A DNA stretch of 64,000 nt from Legionella_C sp048541585. GTDB taxonomy: Bacteria; Pseudomonadota; Gammaproteobacteria; Legionellales; Legionellaceae. A program made the position numbers and the translations under genes. How positions within the stretch are numbered: the first letter of the stretch is position 1; the number at the start of each line of letters is the position of its first letter. The notes beneath the pieces are model-generated. The model worked only from the letters and a program-made list of their open reading frames with translations, made no database searches and had not been told where the DNA came from. Of this stretch, positions 50,767 to 59,300 are shown piece after piece. Location of the stretch: positions 2,604,001-2,668,000 of the forward strand of contig NZ_CP183303.1 in assembly GCF_048541585.1 (NCBI RefSeq), written 5' to 3'.

Positions 50767-51552
50767 ATGAGTTTTTTAAGTGGAAAAAGAGCATTGATCG
50801 TTGGCTTAGCAAGCAATCGTTCTATTGCTTATGGAATTGCTAAAGCCTTTCATGCCCAAGGTGCTGAACTTGCCTTTACTTATCAAAATGAAAAGTTGCG
50901 TACCCGAGTCGAAAATATGGCAGCAGAATTTAATTCTAATCTCACTTTTCCTTGCGATGTAGTCCATGACCAAGAAATTACAGCATTAATGGATGAGCTA
51001 AAAAATCATTGGCCCCAACTTGATATCTTAATTCATTCAGTTGCCTTTGCACCTGCTGATCAAATTAGTGGTGATTTTATTGAGTGCGTAAATCGTGAGG
51101 GATTCCATATTGCACATGATATTAGTGCATATAGTTTAATTGGATTGGCTAAAGCGGCCTTTCCTTTAATGCAAGATTCCAATGGCTCTATTTTAACTTT
51201 AAGCTACTATGGCGCAGAAAAAGCGGTACCTAACTACAATGTTATGGGTATTGCTAAAGCCAGCCTTGAGGCTTCCGTACGGTACCTTGCAGCAAGCTTA
51301 GGCGCGCATGGTTTACGAGTCAATGCTATCTCTGCAGGCCCTATTAAAACTTTAGCTGCAGCGGGTATTAAAGATTTTCGCAAAATGCAAAGTGCTTATG
51401 CAGAAACAACACCGCTTAAGCGTAATGTAACTGCTGATGAAGTCGGCAATACGGCTGCTTTCCTATGTTCTGATTTGGCATCAGGCATTACAGCAGAAGT
51501 GATTCATGTCGATGCCGGTTATCATGCCGTAGCTATGTCTAATTTAGAATAA
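50767..51552 (+). CDS. fabI: Enoyl-ACP reductase (NADH) FabI
   Basis: Last reduction of each fatty-acid elongation cycle; the target of triclosan and isoniazid-type inhibitors in other bacteria. SKRALIVGLASNRSIAYGIA-like N terminus (here SGKRALIVGLASNRS) is FabI-specific, as are LIHSVAFAPADQI, the catalytic Tyr-x6-Lys in YNVMGIAKASLEASVRYLA and INAISAGPIKTLAAAGI. The 261 residues match. A GGGGAC site lies upstream of the ATG, next to a MITE. Confidence 0.95.
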   Translation: MSFLSGKRALIVGLASNRSIAYGIAKAFHAQGAELAFTYQNEKLRTRVENMAAEFNSNLTFPCDVVHDQEITALMDELKNHWPQLDILIHSVAFAPADQISGDFIECVNREGFHIAHDISAYSLIGLAKAAFPLMQDSNGSILTLSYYGAEKAVPNYNVMGIAKASLEASVRYLAASLGAHGLRVNAISAGPIKTLAAAGIKDFRKMQSAYAETTPLKRNVTADEVGNTAAFLCSDLASGITAEVIHVDAGYHAVAMSNLE

Positions 51553-51580
51553 GATTAGATAGTAAATTCCCATTCGTTAC

Positions 51581-51975
51581 TGGATTCCGCGGATAAACCG
51601 CGGAACGTAGGCGTCAGAGAGATTTGCCTATAGCGTCTTATTTCAAAATAACGCTTTATTTCAAATAGAGCGTTTCTTTCAACTAAATAATATTGCTGAC
51701 GTCCTGCGATTAGCAGATGTAGCCTGGGTGAAGGCCTGCGGGCCGAAACCCGGGTTTCACGTCGTTTCATCCGGGCTACTTGCTTAACCAGCCTCCGCCT
51801 TGAGGCTAGCGAAGCTTGAGTTATGCAACGACGCCGGATAAACCGCGGAACGTAGGTGGCCAACAAGAGATTTTGCCTATAGCGTTTTATTCAAGATAAG
51901 ACCTTATTCTAAATATAAGGTCTCTTTCAACCAATAATGCCACTGATGTCCCGCGATTAATTCGCAGGCTCCAGC
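51581..51975. repeat. Composite repeat: two REP-bounded units around a GTAGCC hairpin
   Basis: Two ~140-base copies (51581-51717 and 51831-51975) share a GGATAAACCGCGGAACGTAG start, GATTT(T)GCCTATAGCGT, TCTTTCAAC and a CGCGATTA-type end. Between them is a hairpin element GTAGCCTGGGTG...CATCCGGGCTAC (51719-51779) with the inner GGCCTGCGGGCC. The whole fabI-to-52078 gap is repeat DNA. An open frame on the minus strand (51555-51866) crosses it and is rejected as a gene. Confidence 0.7.
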
Positions 51976-52077
51976 TAATTTGTCTCATATTTTCACTAGA
52001 TGGACCCCGCGAAAAAGTTACGTACTATTTAGATTCTATAAACGCAGAGCCTACAAAAAAAGGCTCTGTTATCGTTC

Positions 52078-53397
52078 TTAAAATTGATACTCCTGAAGTG
52101 TGGGATATAAACCGCCACTTGTTGGAGTAATATCATCTAGTGGAGGCGCAGATGGCTCGGGAGAGTTATTGTATTCTGACTTATAAGTAGGCGGATAATT
52201 AGTTTGCGGTTGAGTAAAGAAAGAATTTGTTTGCTGAGTTGGATAATTAGCATCATTATGCCGATGTATATTGCTATAGTTGCTATTTAAGCTATAAGGG
52301 TTAGGTAGTCGAAAATCAAATTTCATCTTGTCTACTTCTACAAAATCTAATTCACCTTTTTTAATTGAACGAATTGAATCAAGATATTTTTGTTTTTCTT
52401 GTCCACTAGTCGTAAACAACCGATTTAGAAGTGATGGAACTTCTTTTGCACCAATCTTCTCACGCAACGCTACGATTGCTATTTTAACAGCATAAATATC
52501 ATAACCTTTTTTAACTAAGTTAGCCTCTTCACTGGCAGTTAGCGTATAACGGTATGGATCCTTAGGATCAAGCGCATCTTTATTGTTATGTTGGATAACT
52601 TTGTTTTGGATCCAATTAGTCAAGCCACAAGCAGCCGCTGCACTTAGAATAGTTATACAAACAATTCCCGTAATAGCCAGGCCGATAGGGTTACTTACCC
52701 CCGCTGCTATACCGAACATGATAATTGGCATAGAGGCAATAAATGTTCCAAAGAGTGCTCCAGCTGCAGCACCGCCTGCAATGGATGCCATAGTAATTGC
52801 AGCCTGTAGTTGTCCTTCATTAAAAATTAATCGCTCTGCACTATTTACAAATTCTCTTAAAATATAATAAAGCGCTATTAACGTAGCAGCTACAGCAAGT
52901 GTGGTTAACACTAACAAAAGTAAAAAGAGTAAAAAGTTACCATTTTTATTATTATCATCATGACGATGATAATTACTAGGACGATTATAATTTACATAAG
53001 GACGATTATAATTAATAAGTGAGTTAAGTAATAACCAATCAAAAACTGTATTATGGGCACAATAATGACGATCACGGTTATTAATAATTATTACTTGTGG
53101 TTTTTGCGTATTAAACGTATTCCAGAATTGCTGCTGTTGTCTCTCAGTTTGATATTGATGTCTAAAACTAGGCGTACTATTAAGAAATGCATAATAAACA
53201 CCCCATACACGCTGTCTTTCTTCTGTAGGTAAATTATATAAAGAACTCTTAGGCTCATTAAAAGAATGAAATAATTTAGAATAAATAAACTGATGGGTTT
53301 CCGAAAGAGTAAGTCCGTTATTCAAGTTATTTGTATAGTCATTATACATACTTAAATAAATTTCTGCTAATTGATTATCGGTAAATCTATTTGTCAT
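52078..53397 (-). CDS. Membrane protein of unknown function with PSAP and LYPTL tail motifs
   Basis: 439 residues, no family recognised. The N-terminal 140 residues are polar and Asn/Tyr-rich (VDYN-type NYNRPYVNYNRPSNYHRHD). A strong transmembrane segment follows at about 155-180 (FLLFLLLLVLTTLAVAATL). Hydrophobic Gly/Ala-rich stretches at about 195-265 could be two more. A soluble middle and a Pro-rich, disordered C terminus end in EPSAPPLDD and GLYPTLQEYQF: a PSAP motif at 415-418 and an LYPTL motif at 430-434. It interrupts the fabI-ppiD neighbourhood seen in relatives. A type IV effector inserted in host membranes is one possibility. Confidence 0.68.
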   Translation of the reverse strand: MTNRFTDNQLAEIYLSMYNDYTNNLNNGLTLSETHQFIYSKLFHSFNEPKSSLYNLPTEERQRVWGVYYAFLNSTPSFRHQYQTERQQQQFWNTFNTQKPQVIIINNRDRHYCAHNTVFDWLLLNSLINYNRPYVNYNRPSNYHRHDDNNKNGNFLLFLLLLVLTTLAVAATLIALYYILREFVNSAERLIFNEGQLQAAITMASIAGGAAAGALFGTFIASMPIIMFGIAAGVSNPIGLAITGIVCITILSAAAACGLTNWIQNKVIQHNNKDALDPKDPYRYTLTASEEANLVKKGYDIYAVKIAIVALREKIGAKEVPSLLNRLFTTSGQEKQKYLDSIRSIKKGELDFVEVDKMKFDFRLPNPYSLNSNYSNIHRHNDANYPTQQTNSFFTQPQTNYPPTYKSEYNNSPEPSAPPLDDITPTSGGLYPTLQEYQF

Positions 53398-53827
53398 TCT
53401 TTACTCCTTTGCTATATTTCGGTCAGTAGCAACAAGTTTTGAACGACCTTTATACCAGTGCCTTTTGCTTGCGTCAACTTAAGTTTCAATCCGCTATTAA
53501 AAAGTACAATAATCATCAATCGACAAAAAATCTGATGATGCTTTCGCTACAGTAGGGCTGGTGTCTTTTTTAGGCAGGCTAAATAAATAGGCTTGATAAA
53601 GTATATCTTTATTAAGACTGATTAGCTTTCAGTATTTTAGCCTTAATCGCTTTTTATCTATATGAGTTAACAAAATTAGGAATATAAAGATAGGTATATA
53701 TAGAGTTAATGAAAATCGATAATTAGTTTAAAAAGTAAATTTTGCGAATGAAAGAGTTAATATCATTGTCGGGCCAAGGCCCGACTTACAATAAAACTAT
53801 AATTAATGGCAATAATAAGCACTGTAC
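53398..53827. other. Gene-free stretch with one GGCC palindrome
   Basis: 430 AT-rich bases. At 53768-53785 an exact 18-base palindrome, GTCGGGCCAAGGCCCGAC, is a solitary core of the GGCC MITE family and lies 43 bases downstream of the ppiD stop, where it could fold in the 3' UTR. Nothing else is recognised. Confidence 0.5.
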
Positions 53828-55711
53828 TTAATGATTTCTGGCAATCTTAGCACTCTTGACTAAGCTATTTATGTATAAATCGTAATCCATTAAACCATAA
53901 CTCGCTTCAATCTGTTGCGCTATACTTGCTCGATTTTCTTTATCAAGTGAGCTATCTTGACCATCATTAATTTTTTTCAGCCTTACAATTACATAATCAC
54001 CATTCATTAAACGGCGGCCTTCTAGACTATTAGGCTTCGGTAAGCTGAAAGCTAAATCGTTAATCACAGCATCAGCTTTATCAGTATCACGTGTTGCTTG
54101 CGCAACCTCATGCCATACTAATTTATTAGCCTCTAGAAGAGATTCGGAATTGGGATTATTGTTTTTCTTTTCAGCCAATATGCTAGAGCCTAATTCTTTT
54201 GCCTTATCTTCTGCCTTTTGTAGTGCAAGCTTATCGATAATAGTCTCTCTAACTGCAGTAAGTGGCTGTTTTTCTGCTGGAATATGATCTGCTACTCGTA
54301 ACACAACCACATTGTCATTATCTAGTTGGATAGGCTCACTATTATTACCTAGAGCTAAAACATCGTGGCTAAATGCAGCATTAATAATATGCTTATTTTT
54401 AGTAAGATCAGTTTTTCCACCATTTCGTGAGAATGGTTCTGATTTTTCAATTGTTAACTTAAGTTCTTCAGCAACGGGTGTTAAAGAATCTGGCGTTTGA
54501 TAGCTCAAATCAGTGAGTTGTTCGACGAGCTGAGCATATTTCGACTGCGCCATCTCCGTTTTAAGTTGTTCAGCAATGTCATTTTTAACTTCACTTAATG
54601 GCTTGAGTTTAGCTGGCATAAAAGCAACAAGCTTAAAAATTTCATAACCATGCGCTGTTTTAAAAGGCTCTGATAATTGCCCTGGTTGCTTTAAATTAGA
54701 TAATGCTTTATCAAATTCAGTTTTTCCGGCAATAATCCAGGGTAATTCGCCATTGTTAAGCGCCGACAACTTATCAGCAGACATAGTTTTAACCCATTGT
54801 GCAAACTGAGCAGGATTATTTTGTAAAGCTTGATAAGCTTCTTCCGCTTTTTGCTTAACTTCTGCTTGTGCTTCATCATCTGCGTCTTTTGGAAAAGCAA
54901 AGAGAATATGCGCAACTTTCCATTGAGCCGGGCTTAAGAAGTTGTTTCGATTATCATCGTAGTAGCGTTGAATATCTGCATCACTTACGGGAGTAGCTTC
55001 ACGCAGTTTTTGCATTGATAAGCGAACAAAGTCAATAGTAACCTTTTCAGGCGCTATAAATTGCTGAGGATGACTTTGATAATAACTTTTAATTTGCTCT
55101 TCGGTAATCTCTTTTTTATTAACAAATGAGCCCGCTGAAATCTTTAAATAGTCATAATCTCTGGTTTGCATATATAGCTTAATAAATCGCTTAATTTCTG
55201 TAGGAGTAGCGAAAGAACTGCCAATAAATGCAAAACGTTGTTGATTTAATAGCATGCCTTGTCTAACTTCCGTTTGAAAAGATTCAGGCGTAAACATAGC
55301 ACCGCTTAAAGCTAGCTGATATCGTTCTGCTGAAAAATGTCCGTCTTGTTGAAATTGAGGAATACTAACAATTGCTGCGTTAGCTTGTGCAAGATTCACC
55401 GCAAAGCCATTTGCATTGGCTGCTTGCACACTTACCTCATTAACAACCATATCGTCTAGAACTTTCTTTTTTAAAGCCGCTTCGCTTGCTGCTGTTATTT
55501 GAGCAGGATCCCGCTGTTGACGTGCTCGTCGATAATTTATTTCAAAAGCTTGTTTACTGATAGGTTGATTGTTTACTGTAACTTCCGCATCCGAAACATG
55601 GCGCGACTGCATATAGTAATCAATTCCAAAAAGAGTGAAGGTTACCGCTATCAGAATAATAACTACCCAAGCTATAACACCTTGTATGCGTTCGTTTAGC
55701 TTCTGCAACAT
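53828..55711 (-). CDS. ppiD: Periplasmic folding factor PpiD
   Basis: Inner-membrane-anchored chaperone and parvulin-like protein that meets proteins leaving the Sec translocon. One transmembrane segment at about residues 12-30 (VIAWVVIILIAVTFTLFGIDY), a SurA-like chaperone region (residues ~35-220, with QQRDPAQI and FQQDGHFSAERYQLAL), and one parvulin domain at about 260-355 (VAHILFAFPKDADDEAQAEV, QPGQLSEPFKTAHGYEIFKL). The 627 residues match E. coli (623). It follows hup and two tRNA genes, keeping the lon-hup-ppiD order. Confidence 0.93.
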   Translation of the reverse strand: MLQKLNERIQGVIAWVVIILIAVTFTLFGIDYYMQSRHVSDAEVTVNNQPISKQAFEINYRRARQQRDPAQITAASEAALKKKVLDDMVVNEVSVQAANANGFAVNLAQANAAIVSIPQFQQDGHFSAERYQLALSGAMFTPESFQTEVRQGMLLNQQRFAFIGSSFATPTEIKRFIKLYMQTRDYDYLKISAGSFVNKKEITEEQIKSYYQSHPQQFIAPEKVTIDFVRLSMQKLREATPVSDADIQRYYDDNRNNFLSPAQWKVAHILFAFPKDADDEAQAEVKQKAEEAYQALQNNPAQFAQWVKTMSADKLSALNNGELPWIIAGKTEFDKALSNLKQPGQLSEPFKTAHGYEIFKLVAFMPAKLKPLSEVKNDIAEQLKTEMAQSKYAQLVEQLTDLSYQTPDSLTPVAEELKLTIEKSEPFSRNGGKTDLTKNKHIINAAFSHDVLALGNNSEPIQLDNDNVVVLRVADHIPAEKQPLTAVRETIIDKLALQKAEDKAKELGSSILAEKKNNNPNSESLLEANKLVWHEVAQATRDTDKADAVINDLAFSLPKPNSLEGRRLMNGDYVIVRLKKINDGQDSSLDKENRASIAQQIEASYGLMDYDLYINSLVKSAKIARNH

Positions 55712-56026
55712 ATTCTAAAGTTCCATAATTGATACAAAAATTGGGTGTCTGCTTTTATGCCCACCTTTAGGGACTATTTATATTTCTACTATAATGACCA
55801 AAATTAATCTTAAGCTTTTGGTGCTGCTATTTACATATTTCGTATATGTGAGTCAGTTTGACTTAAGCTAGCAGAATATAAATAAACTCCTAATTATTAA
55901 AATAATTCATTAGATAATCACTTATCTTGATGAATTCCTTTTCTACCTATTACTGAGCTAATATACACCGTTAACGCTCAACAACAATAGTAAATTATTA
56001 AGTTAATAAAAGTAAGCGCTGCAGCT
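55712..56026. other. Gene-free stretch upstream of ppiD
   Basis: 315 AT-rich bases between the tRNA terminator and ppiD. It must carry the ppiD promoter. A short imperfect palindrome ACATATTTCGTATATGT lies at about 55831-55847; nothing else is recognised. Confidence 0.3.
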
Positions 56027-56052
56027 AAAAAAAACGCGCCCTAAGGCGCGTT
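56027..56052 (-). terminator. Rho-independent terminator after tRNA-Asp
   Basis: Minus strand AACGCGCC pairs with GGCGCGTT round TTAG and is followed by a run of eight T (bases 56027-56034 on +). It lies just after tRNA-Asp and ends the hup-tRNA transcript. Confidence 0.9.
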
Positions 56053-56056
56053 AATT

Positions 56057-56133
56057 TGGCGGAGTGGACGGGGCTCGAACCCGCGACCCCCGGCGTGACA
56101 GGCCGGTATTCTGACCAACTGAACTACCACTCC
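56057..56133 (-). tRNA. tRNA-Asp (anticodon GTC)
   Basis: 77 bases with encoded CCA: acceptor GGAGTGG, D-arm AGTTCAGTTGGT, anticodon loop CTGTCAC with GTC, T-arm GGTTCGAGCCC. It lies five bases after tRNA-Val. Confidence 0.96.
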
Positions 56134-56138
56134 AATCT

Positions 56139-56214
56139 TGGTGGGTGCTGTAGGGATCGAACCTACGACCCTCGCCTTGTAAGGGCGATGCTCTCCCAGC
56201 TGAGCTAAGCACCC
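56139..56214 (-). tRNA. tRNA-Val (anticodon TAC)
   Basis: 76 bases with encoded CCA: acceptor GGGTGCT, anticodon loop CTTACAA with TAC, T-arm GGTTCGATCCC. It starts seven bases after the hup stop codon, so it is probably cut out of a hup-tRNA transcript. Confidence 0.96.
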
Positions 56215-56221
56215 GATAAAA

Positions 56222-56500
56222 TCACGCTTCCTGTACAGCTTCTTTGAGAGATTTACCAGCTTTAAACCTGGCTACTCGAGATGCTTTAATCTTAATTTTT
56301 TCACCCGTCTGTGGGTTTCTACCTTCTCTTTCGGAACGATTACCAGTTGAGAAAGAGCCAAATCCTGGTAAGACAACTTGATCACCGCTCTTTAGAGCAT
56401 CCGTAACAGTTACCATAAACATTTCAAGAACTCGACCTGTATCAGCTTTTGTTAAGCCTGTTCCGCTTGCAATTGCATCTACTAATTCACTCTTATTCAT
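56222..56500 (-). CDS. hupB: DNA-binding protein HU
   Basis: Histone-like nucleoid protein that bends DNA as a dimer. MNKSELVDAIASGTGLTKAD at the start, GFGSFSTGNRSEREGRNPQTGEKIKI for the beta arm with its conserved RNPQTG, and FKAGKSLKEAV at the end. The start is at ATG 56500 behind AGGGG, giving 92 residues; the frame stays open to 56557 but the extension lacks family support. It lies between lon and the tRNA pair, the usual lon-hup-ppiD neighbourhood. Confidence 0.95.
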   Translation of the reverse strand: MNKSELVDAIASGTGLTKADTGRVLEMFMVTVTDALKSGDQVVLPGFGSFSTGNRSEREGRNPQTGEKIKIKASRVARFKAGKSLKEAVQEA

Positions 56501-56541
56501 CGTTTCCCCTATCCAGTTATTCATCCTTTTCCAGAAGGTTG

Positions 56542-56570
56542 ATTTAATCAAAATCATTACCTTCAGTCAA
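56542..56570 (-). promoter_or_regulatory. hupB: Candidate sigma-70 promoter of hup
   Basis: Minus strand TTGACT (56565-56570), a 17-base spacer and TTAAAT (56542-56547), about 42 bases before the HU start codon. The -35 match is good and the -10 match is fair. Confidence 0.45.
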
Positions 56571-56642
56571 GCAGTCACATCCTTGGAACCTCCGCTAATA
56601 CGCTAGTCATATCAGCGGCAACGCAGTGAAATATACCCGGTA

Positions 56643-59087
56643 TTAATGAGCCTGTAAATCATTATTTTCACTTTTTTCAAGAGATTTTACTTCTGTTGGT
56701 CTATTTTCATCCAAATTATCTTCTCTTTGAAAAGGATCCTCTCTTAAAGCGATTTTTAAGACTTCATCAATCGTTTTTACCGGATGAATTTTTAGCTTGC
56801 GTAAAACATTATCTGGAATTTCATCTACGTCTTTTTTATTCTCTTCAGGAATAATAACATGCTTAATCCCACCACGATGCGCAGCTAGTAATTTTTCCTT
56901 CAACCCGCCTATCGGCAATACTTGACCTCGTAATGTAATTTCGCCTGTCATTGCTACATCAGCACGCACCGGAATTTGGGTAAGAACAGAGACTAAAGCC
57001 GTACACATACCAATACCTGCACTAGGCCCATCTTTCGGCGTAGCACCTTCTGGAACATGGATATGAAAATCCTTCTTATCATAAAACTCTTCGGGTATAT
57101 GTAAAGATTTAGAGCGATTTCTAACCACTGTCATAGCCGCTTGAATAGACTCTTGCATGACCTCGCCTAATTGACCAGTATGCGTGACTTTACCCTTACC
57201 AGACATCATGGCAGCTTCAATGATTAATAACTCGCCACCAACGCTTGTCCATGCTAAACCTGTTACTTGACCAACTTGATCATATTGCTCAGCAAGACCA
57301 TAGCGGTATTTTTTTACTCCAAGATACTTCTCAATATTATTACGCGTAACCAGTACTTTTTTAGTACGTTTGCTCGTTAGAATTTCTTTAACCACTTTAC
57401 GACAAATACTTGCAATATCTCGTTCTAGATTTCGTACGCCTGCCTCTCGAGTATAGTGACGAATAATTTCGTGAATTGCTTTCTCACTGATATTGATTTC
57501 ATCATCTTTTAACCCATTTAAGACAATTTGTTTTGGTATCAAATAGGTTAGAGCAATATTGACTTTTTCATCCTCGGTATACCCAGCCAGACGAATAACT
57601 TCCATTCTATCTAATAGTGGTGCTGGAATTTCCAGTGAATTTGCTGTAGCAATAAACATAACATCACTTAAATCATAATCTACTTCCAGATAGTGATCGC
57701 TAAACGTATGGTTTTGTTCAGGGTCTAGCACTTCAAGTAAAGCAGAAGCAGGATCGCCTCTGAAATCCATTGCCATTTTGTCTACTTCATCAAGCATAAT
57801 TAAAGGATTTTTTACCCCAGCTTTACACAATTTTTGAATAATTTTGCCCGGCATAGAGCCAATATAGGTACGGCGATGGCCACGTATTTCAGCTTCGTCA
57901 CGTACGCCTCCTAAGGCAATGCGAATAAAGGTCCGGCCTGTGGCATTAGCAATAGATTGACCTAGTGAGGTTTTACCTACCCCAGGAGGGCCCACTAAAC
58001 ATAATATAGGGCCTTTAATACGCTTAACACGCTGCTGAACAGCTAAATATTCAGTAATACGCTCTTTAACCTTTTCAAGGCCATAGTGCTCTTTATCAAG
58101 CAATTTATCTGCTTTCTCTAAATCAAATTGAATTTTATTCTTTTTCCGCCAGGGAACAGCTAGCATCCAATCTAAATAATTACGAATAACCGTTGCTTCC
58201 GCTGACATAGGCGACATCATTTTAAGTTTTTGCAACTCTGATAAAGCTTTTTCTTTGGCTTCCTTAGGCATACCAGCTTTATTAATGGCACTTTCCATCT
58301 GCTCAACTTCATTGCCTTCTTCACCGCCAAGCTCGCCTAATTCCTTTTGAATAGCTTTCATTTGCTCATTGAGATAATACTCGCGCTGGCTTTTTTCCAT
58401 TTGGCGCTTAACTCGGCCACGTACACGCTTTTCAACATGCAATAAATCAATTTCACCTTCTAAGGCAGCCATTAAACGCTCAAGCCTTGAGCCAACGTCT
58501 TCTATTTCTAAAACTTCTTGTTTGTCTTCAACTTTAAGACTTAAGTGTGCCGCAATGTTATCTGCTAAACGTCCAGGCTCTTCAATGCTTGTTAATGAAC
58601 TTAATACTTCGGGCGGTATTTTTTTGTTTAATTTGATATACTGCTCGAATTGCGACATTAAAGAGCGCATTAATATTTCAATTTCTTGTCGGGTCAGGGC
58701 AGTATCAACGTCTTCAATTGGTTCAAGCATAGCTTCAAGATAACCTTTATCTTGTATATATTGGGTTACGCGCGCTCGCCTTTCACCTTCAACTAATACT
58801 TTAACAGTTCCATCAGGTAGCTTTAGTAACTGTAATACACTTGAAACGGTTCCAACTTCATACACATCATCAGCAGACGGGTCGTCATTAGATGATTTAC
58901 GTTGAGCCACTAAGAAAATTTGTTTATTTTCCACCATGGAAGCTTCTAAAGCCTTAATAGACTTTTCGCGGCCAACGAAAAGAGGGATAACCATATGCGG
59001 ATAAACAACAACATCTCTTAAAGGTAAAACGGGTAAAGGTGATTCAATGCCACCTTCATTTGTCATTAATTCATTTTTGCTAGACAT
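56643..59087 (-). CDS. lon: ATP-dependent protease Lon
   Basis: Cytoplasmic AAA+ protease that degrades misfolded and regulatory proteins. N-terminal substrate domain (LPVLPLRDVVVYPHMVIPLFVGR), Walker A GPPGVGKTSLG, Walker B LIMLDEVDKM, sensor VMFIATANS, and the protease domain with Ser in EGATPKDGPSAG and Lys in GLKEKLLAAHRGGIKHVIIP forming the Ser-Lys dyad. The 814 residues are slightly longer than E. coli (784) because of the N terminus and an acidic, Asn-rich C-terminal tail after ALREDPF. A heat-shock promoter is expected but none was confidently found. Confidence 0.96.
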   Translation of the reverse strand: MSSKNELMTNEGGIESPLPVLPLRDVVVYPHMVIPLFVGREKSIKALEASMVENKQIFLVAQRKSSNDDPSADDVYEVGTVSSVLQLLKLPDGTVKVLVEGERRARVTQYIQDKGYLEAMLEPIEDVDTALTRQEIEILMRSLMSQFEQYIKLNKKIPPEVLSSLTSIEEPGRLADNIAAHLSLKVEDKQEVLEIEDVGSRLERLMAALEGEIDLLHVEKRVRGRVKRQMEKSQREYYLNEQMKAIQKELGELGGEEGNEVEQMESAINKAGMPKEAKEKALSELQKLKMMSPMSAEATVIRNYLDWMLAVPWRKKNKIQFDLEKADKLLDKEHYGLEKVKERITEYLAVQQRVKRIKGPILCLVGPPGVGKTSLGQSIANATGRTFIRIALGGVRDEAEIRGHRRTYIGSMPGKIIQKLCKAGVKNPLIMLDEVDKMAMDFRGDPASALLEVLDPEQNHTFSDHYLEVDYDLSDVMFIATANSLEIPAPLLDRMEVIRLAGYTEDEKVNIALTYLIPKQIVLNGLKDDEINISEKAIHEIIRHYTREAGVRNLERDIASICRKVVKEILTSKRTKKVLVTRNNIEKYLGVKKYRYGLAEQYDQVGQVTGLAWTSVGGELLIIEAAMMSGKGKVTHTGQLGEVMQESIQAAMTVVRNRSKSLHIPEEFYDKKDFHIHVPEGATPKDGPSAGIGMCTALVSVLTQIPVRADVAMTGEITLRGQVLPIGGLKEKLLAAHRGGIKHVIIPEENKKDVDEIPDNVLRKLKIHPVKTIDEVLKIALREDPFQREDNLDENRPTEVKSLEKSENNDLQAH

Positions 59088-59259
59088 AATGAGTCCTTAA
59101 TCACATACGATGATCCCATAAGGCATTCTTAATTTGGGATAATCTATTTATACATACCCCCAAAACCATGATATTGAAATACCAATTGCTTATCTAGAAT
59201 ACCAACATTTATTTATATTACAGCTTAATTGGATTAATGGGGAAAGCCTGTATGGTAAA

Positions 59260-59293
59260 TAGTTTGGAGTAACACACCTGTCACTCCAAACTA
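59260..59293 (-). terminator. 11-bp hairpin between clpX and lon
   Basis: TAGTTTGGAGT (59260-59270) pairs perfectly with ACTCCAAACTA (59283-59293), only seven bases after the clpX stop. A T-run is nearly absent, so it may be a weak terminator or a 3'-stabilising hairpin between the clpX and lon messages. Confidence 0.55.
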
Positions 59294-59300
59294 TACAAGG

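Noticed and set aside
51555..51866. 103-codon open frame on the minus strand
   Set aside because: It lies wholly in stacked REP-like repeats, is Arg-rich by translation of palindromes, and has no ribosome site or family.
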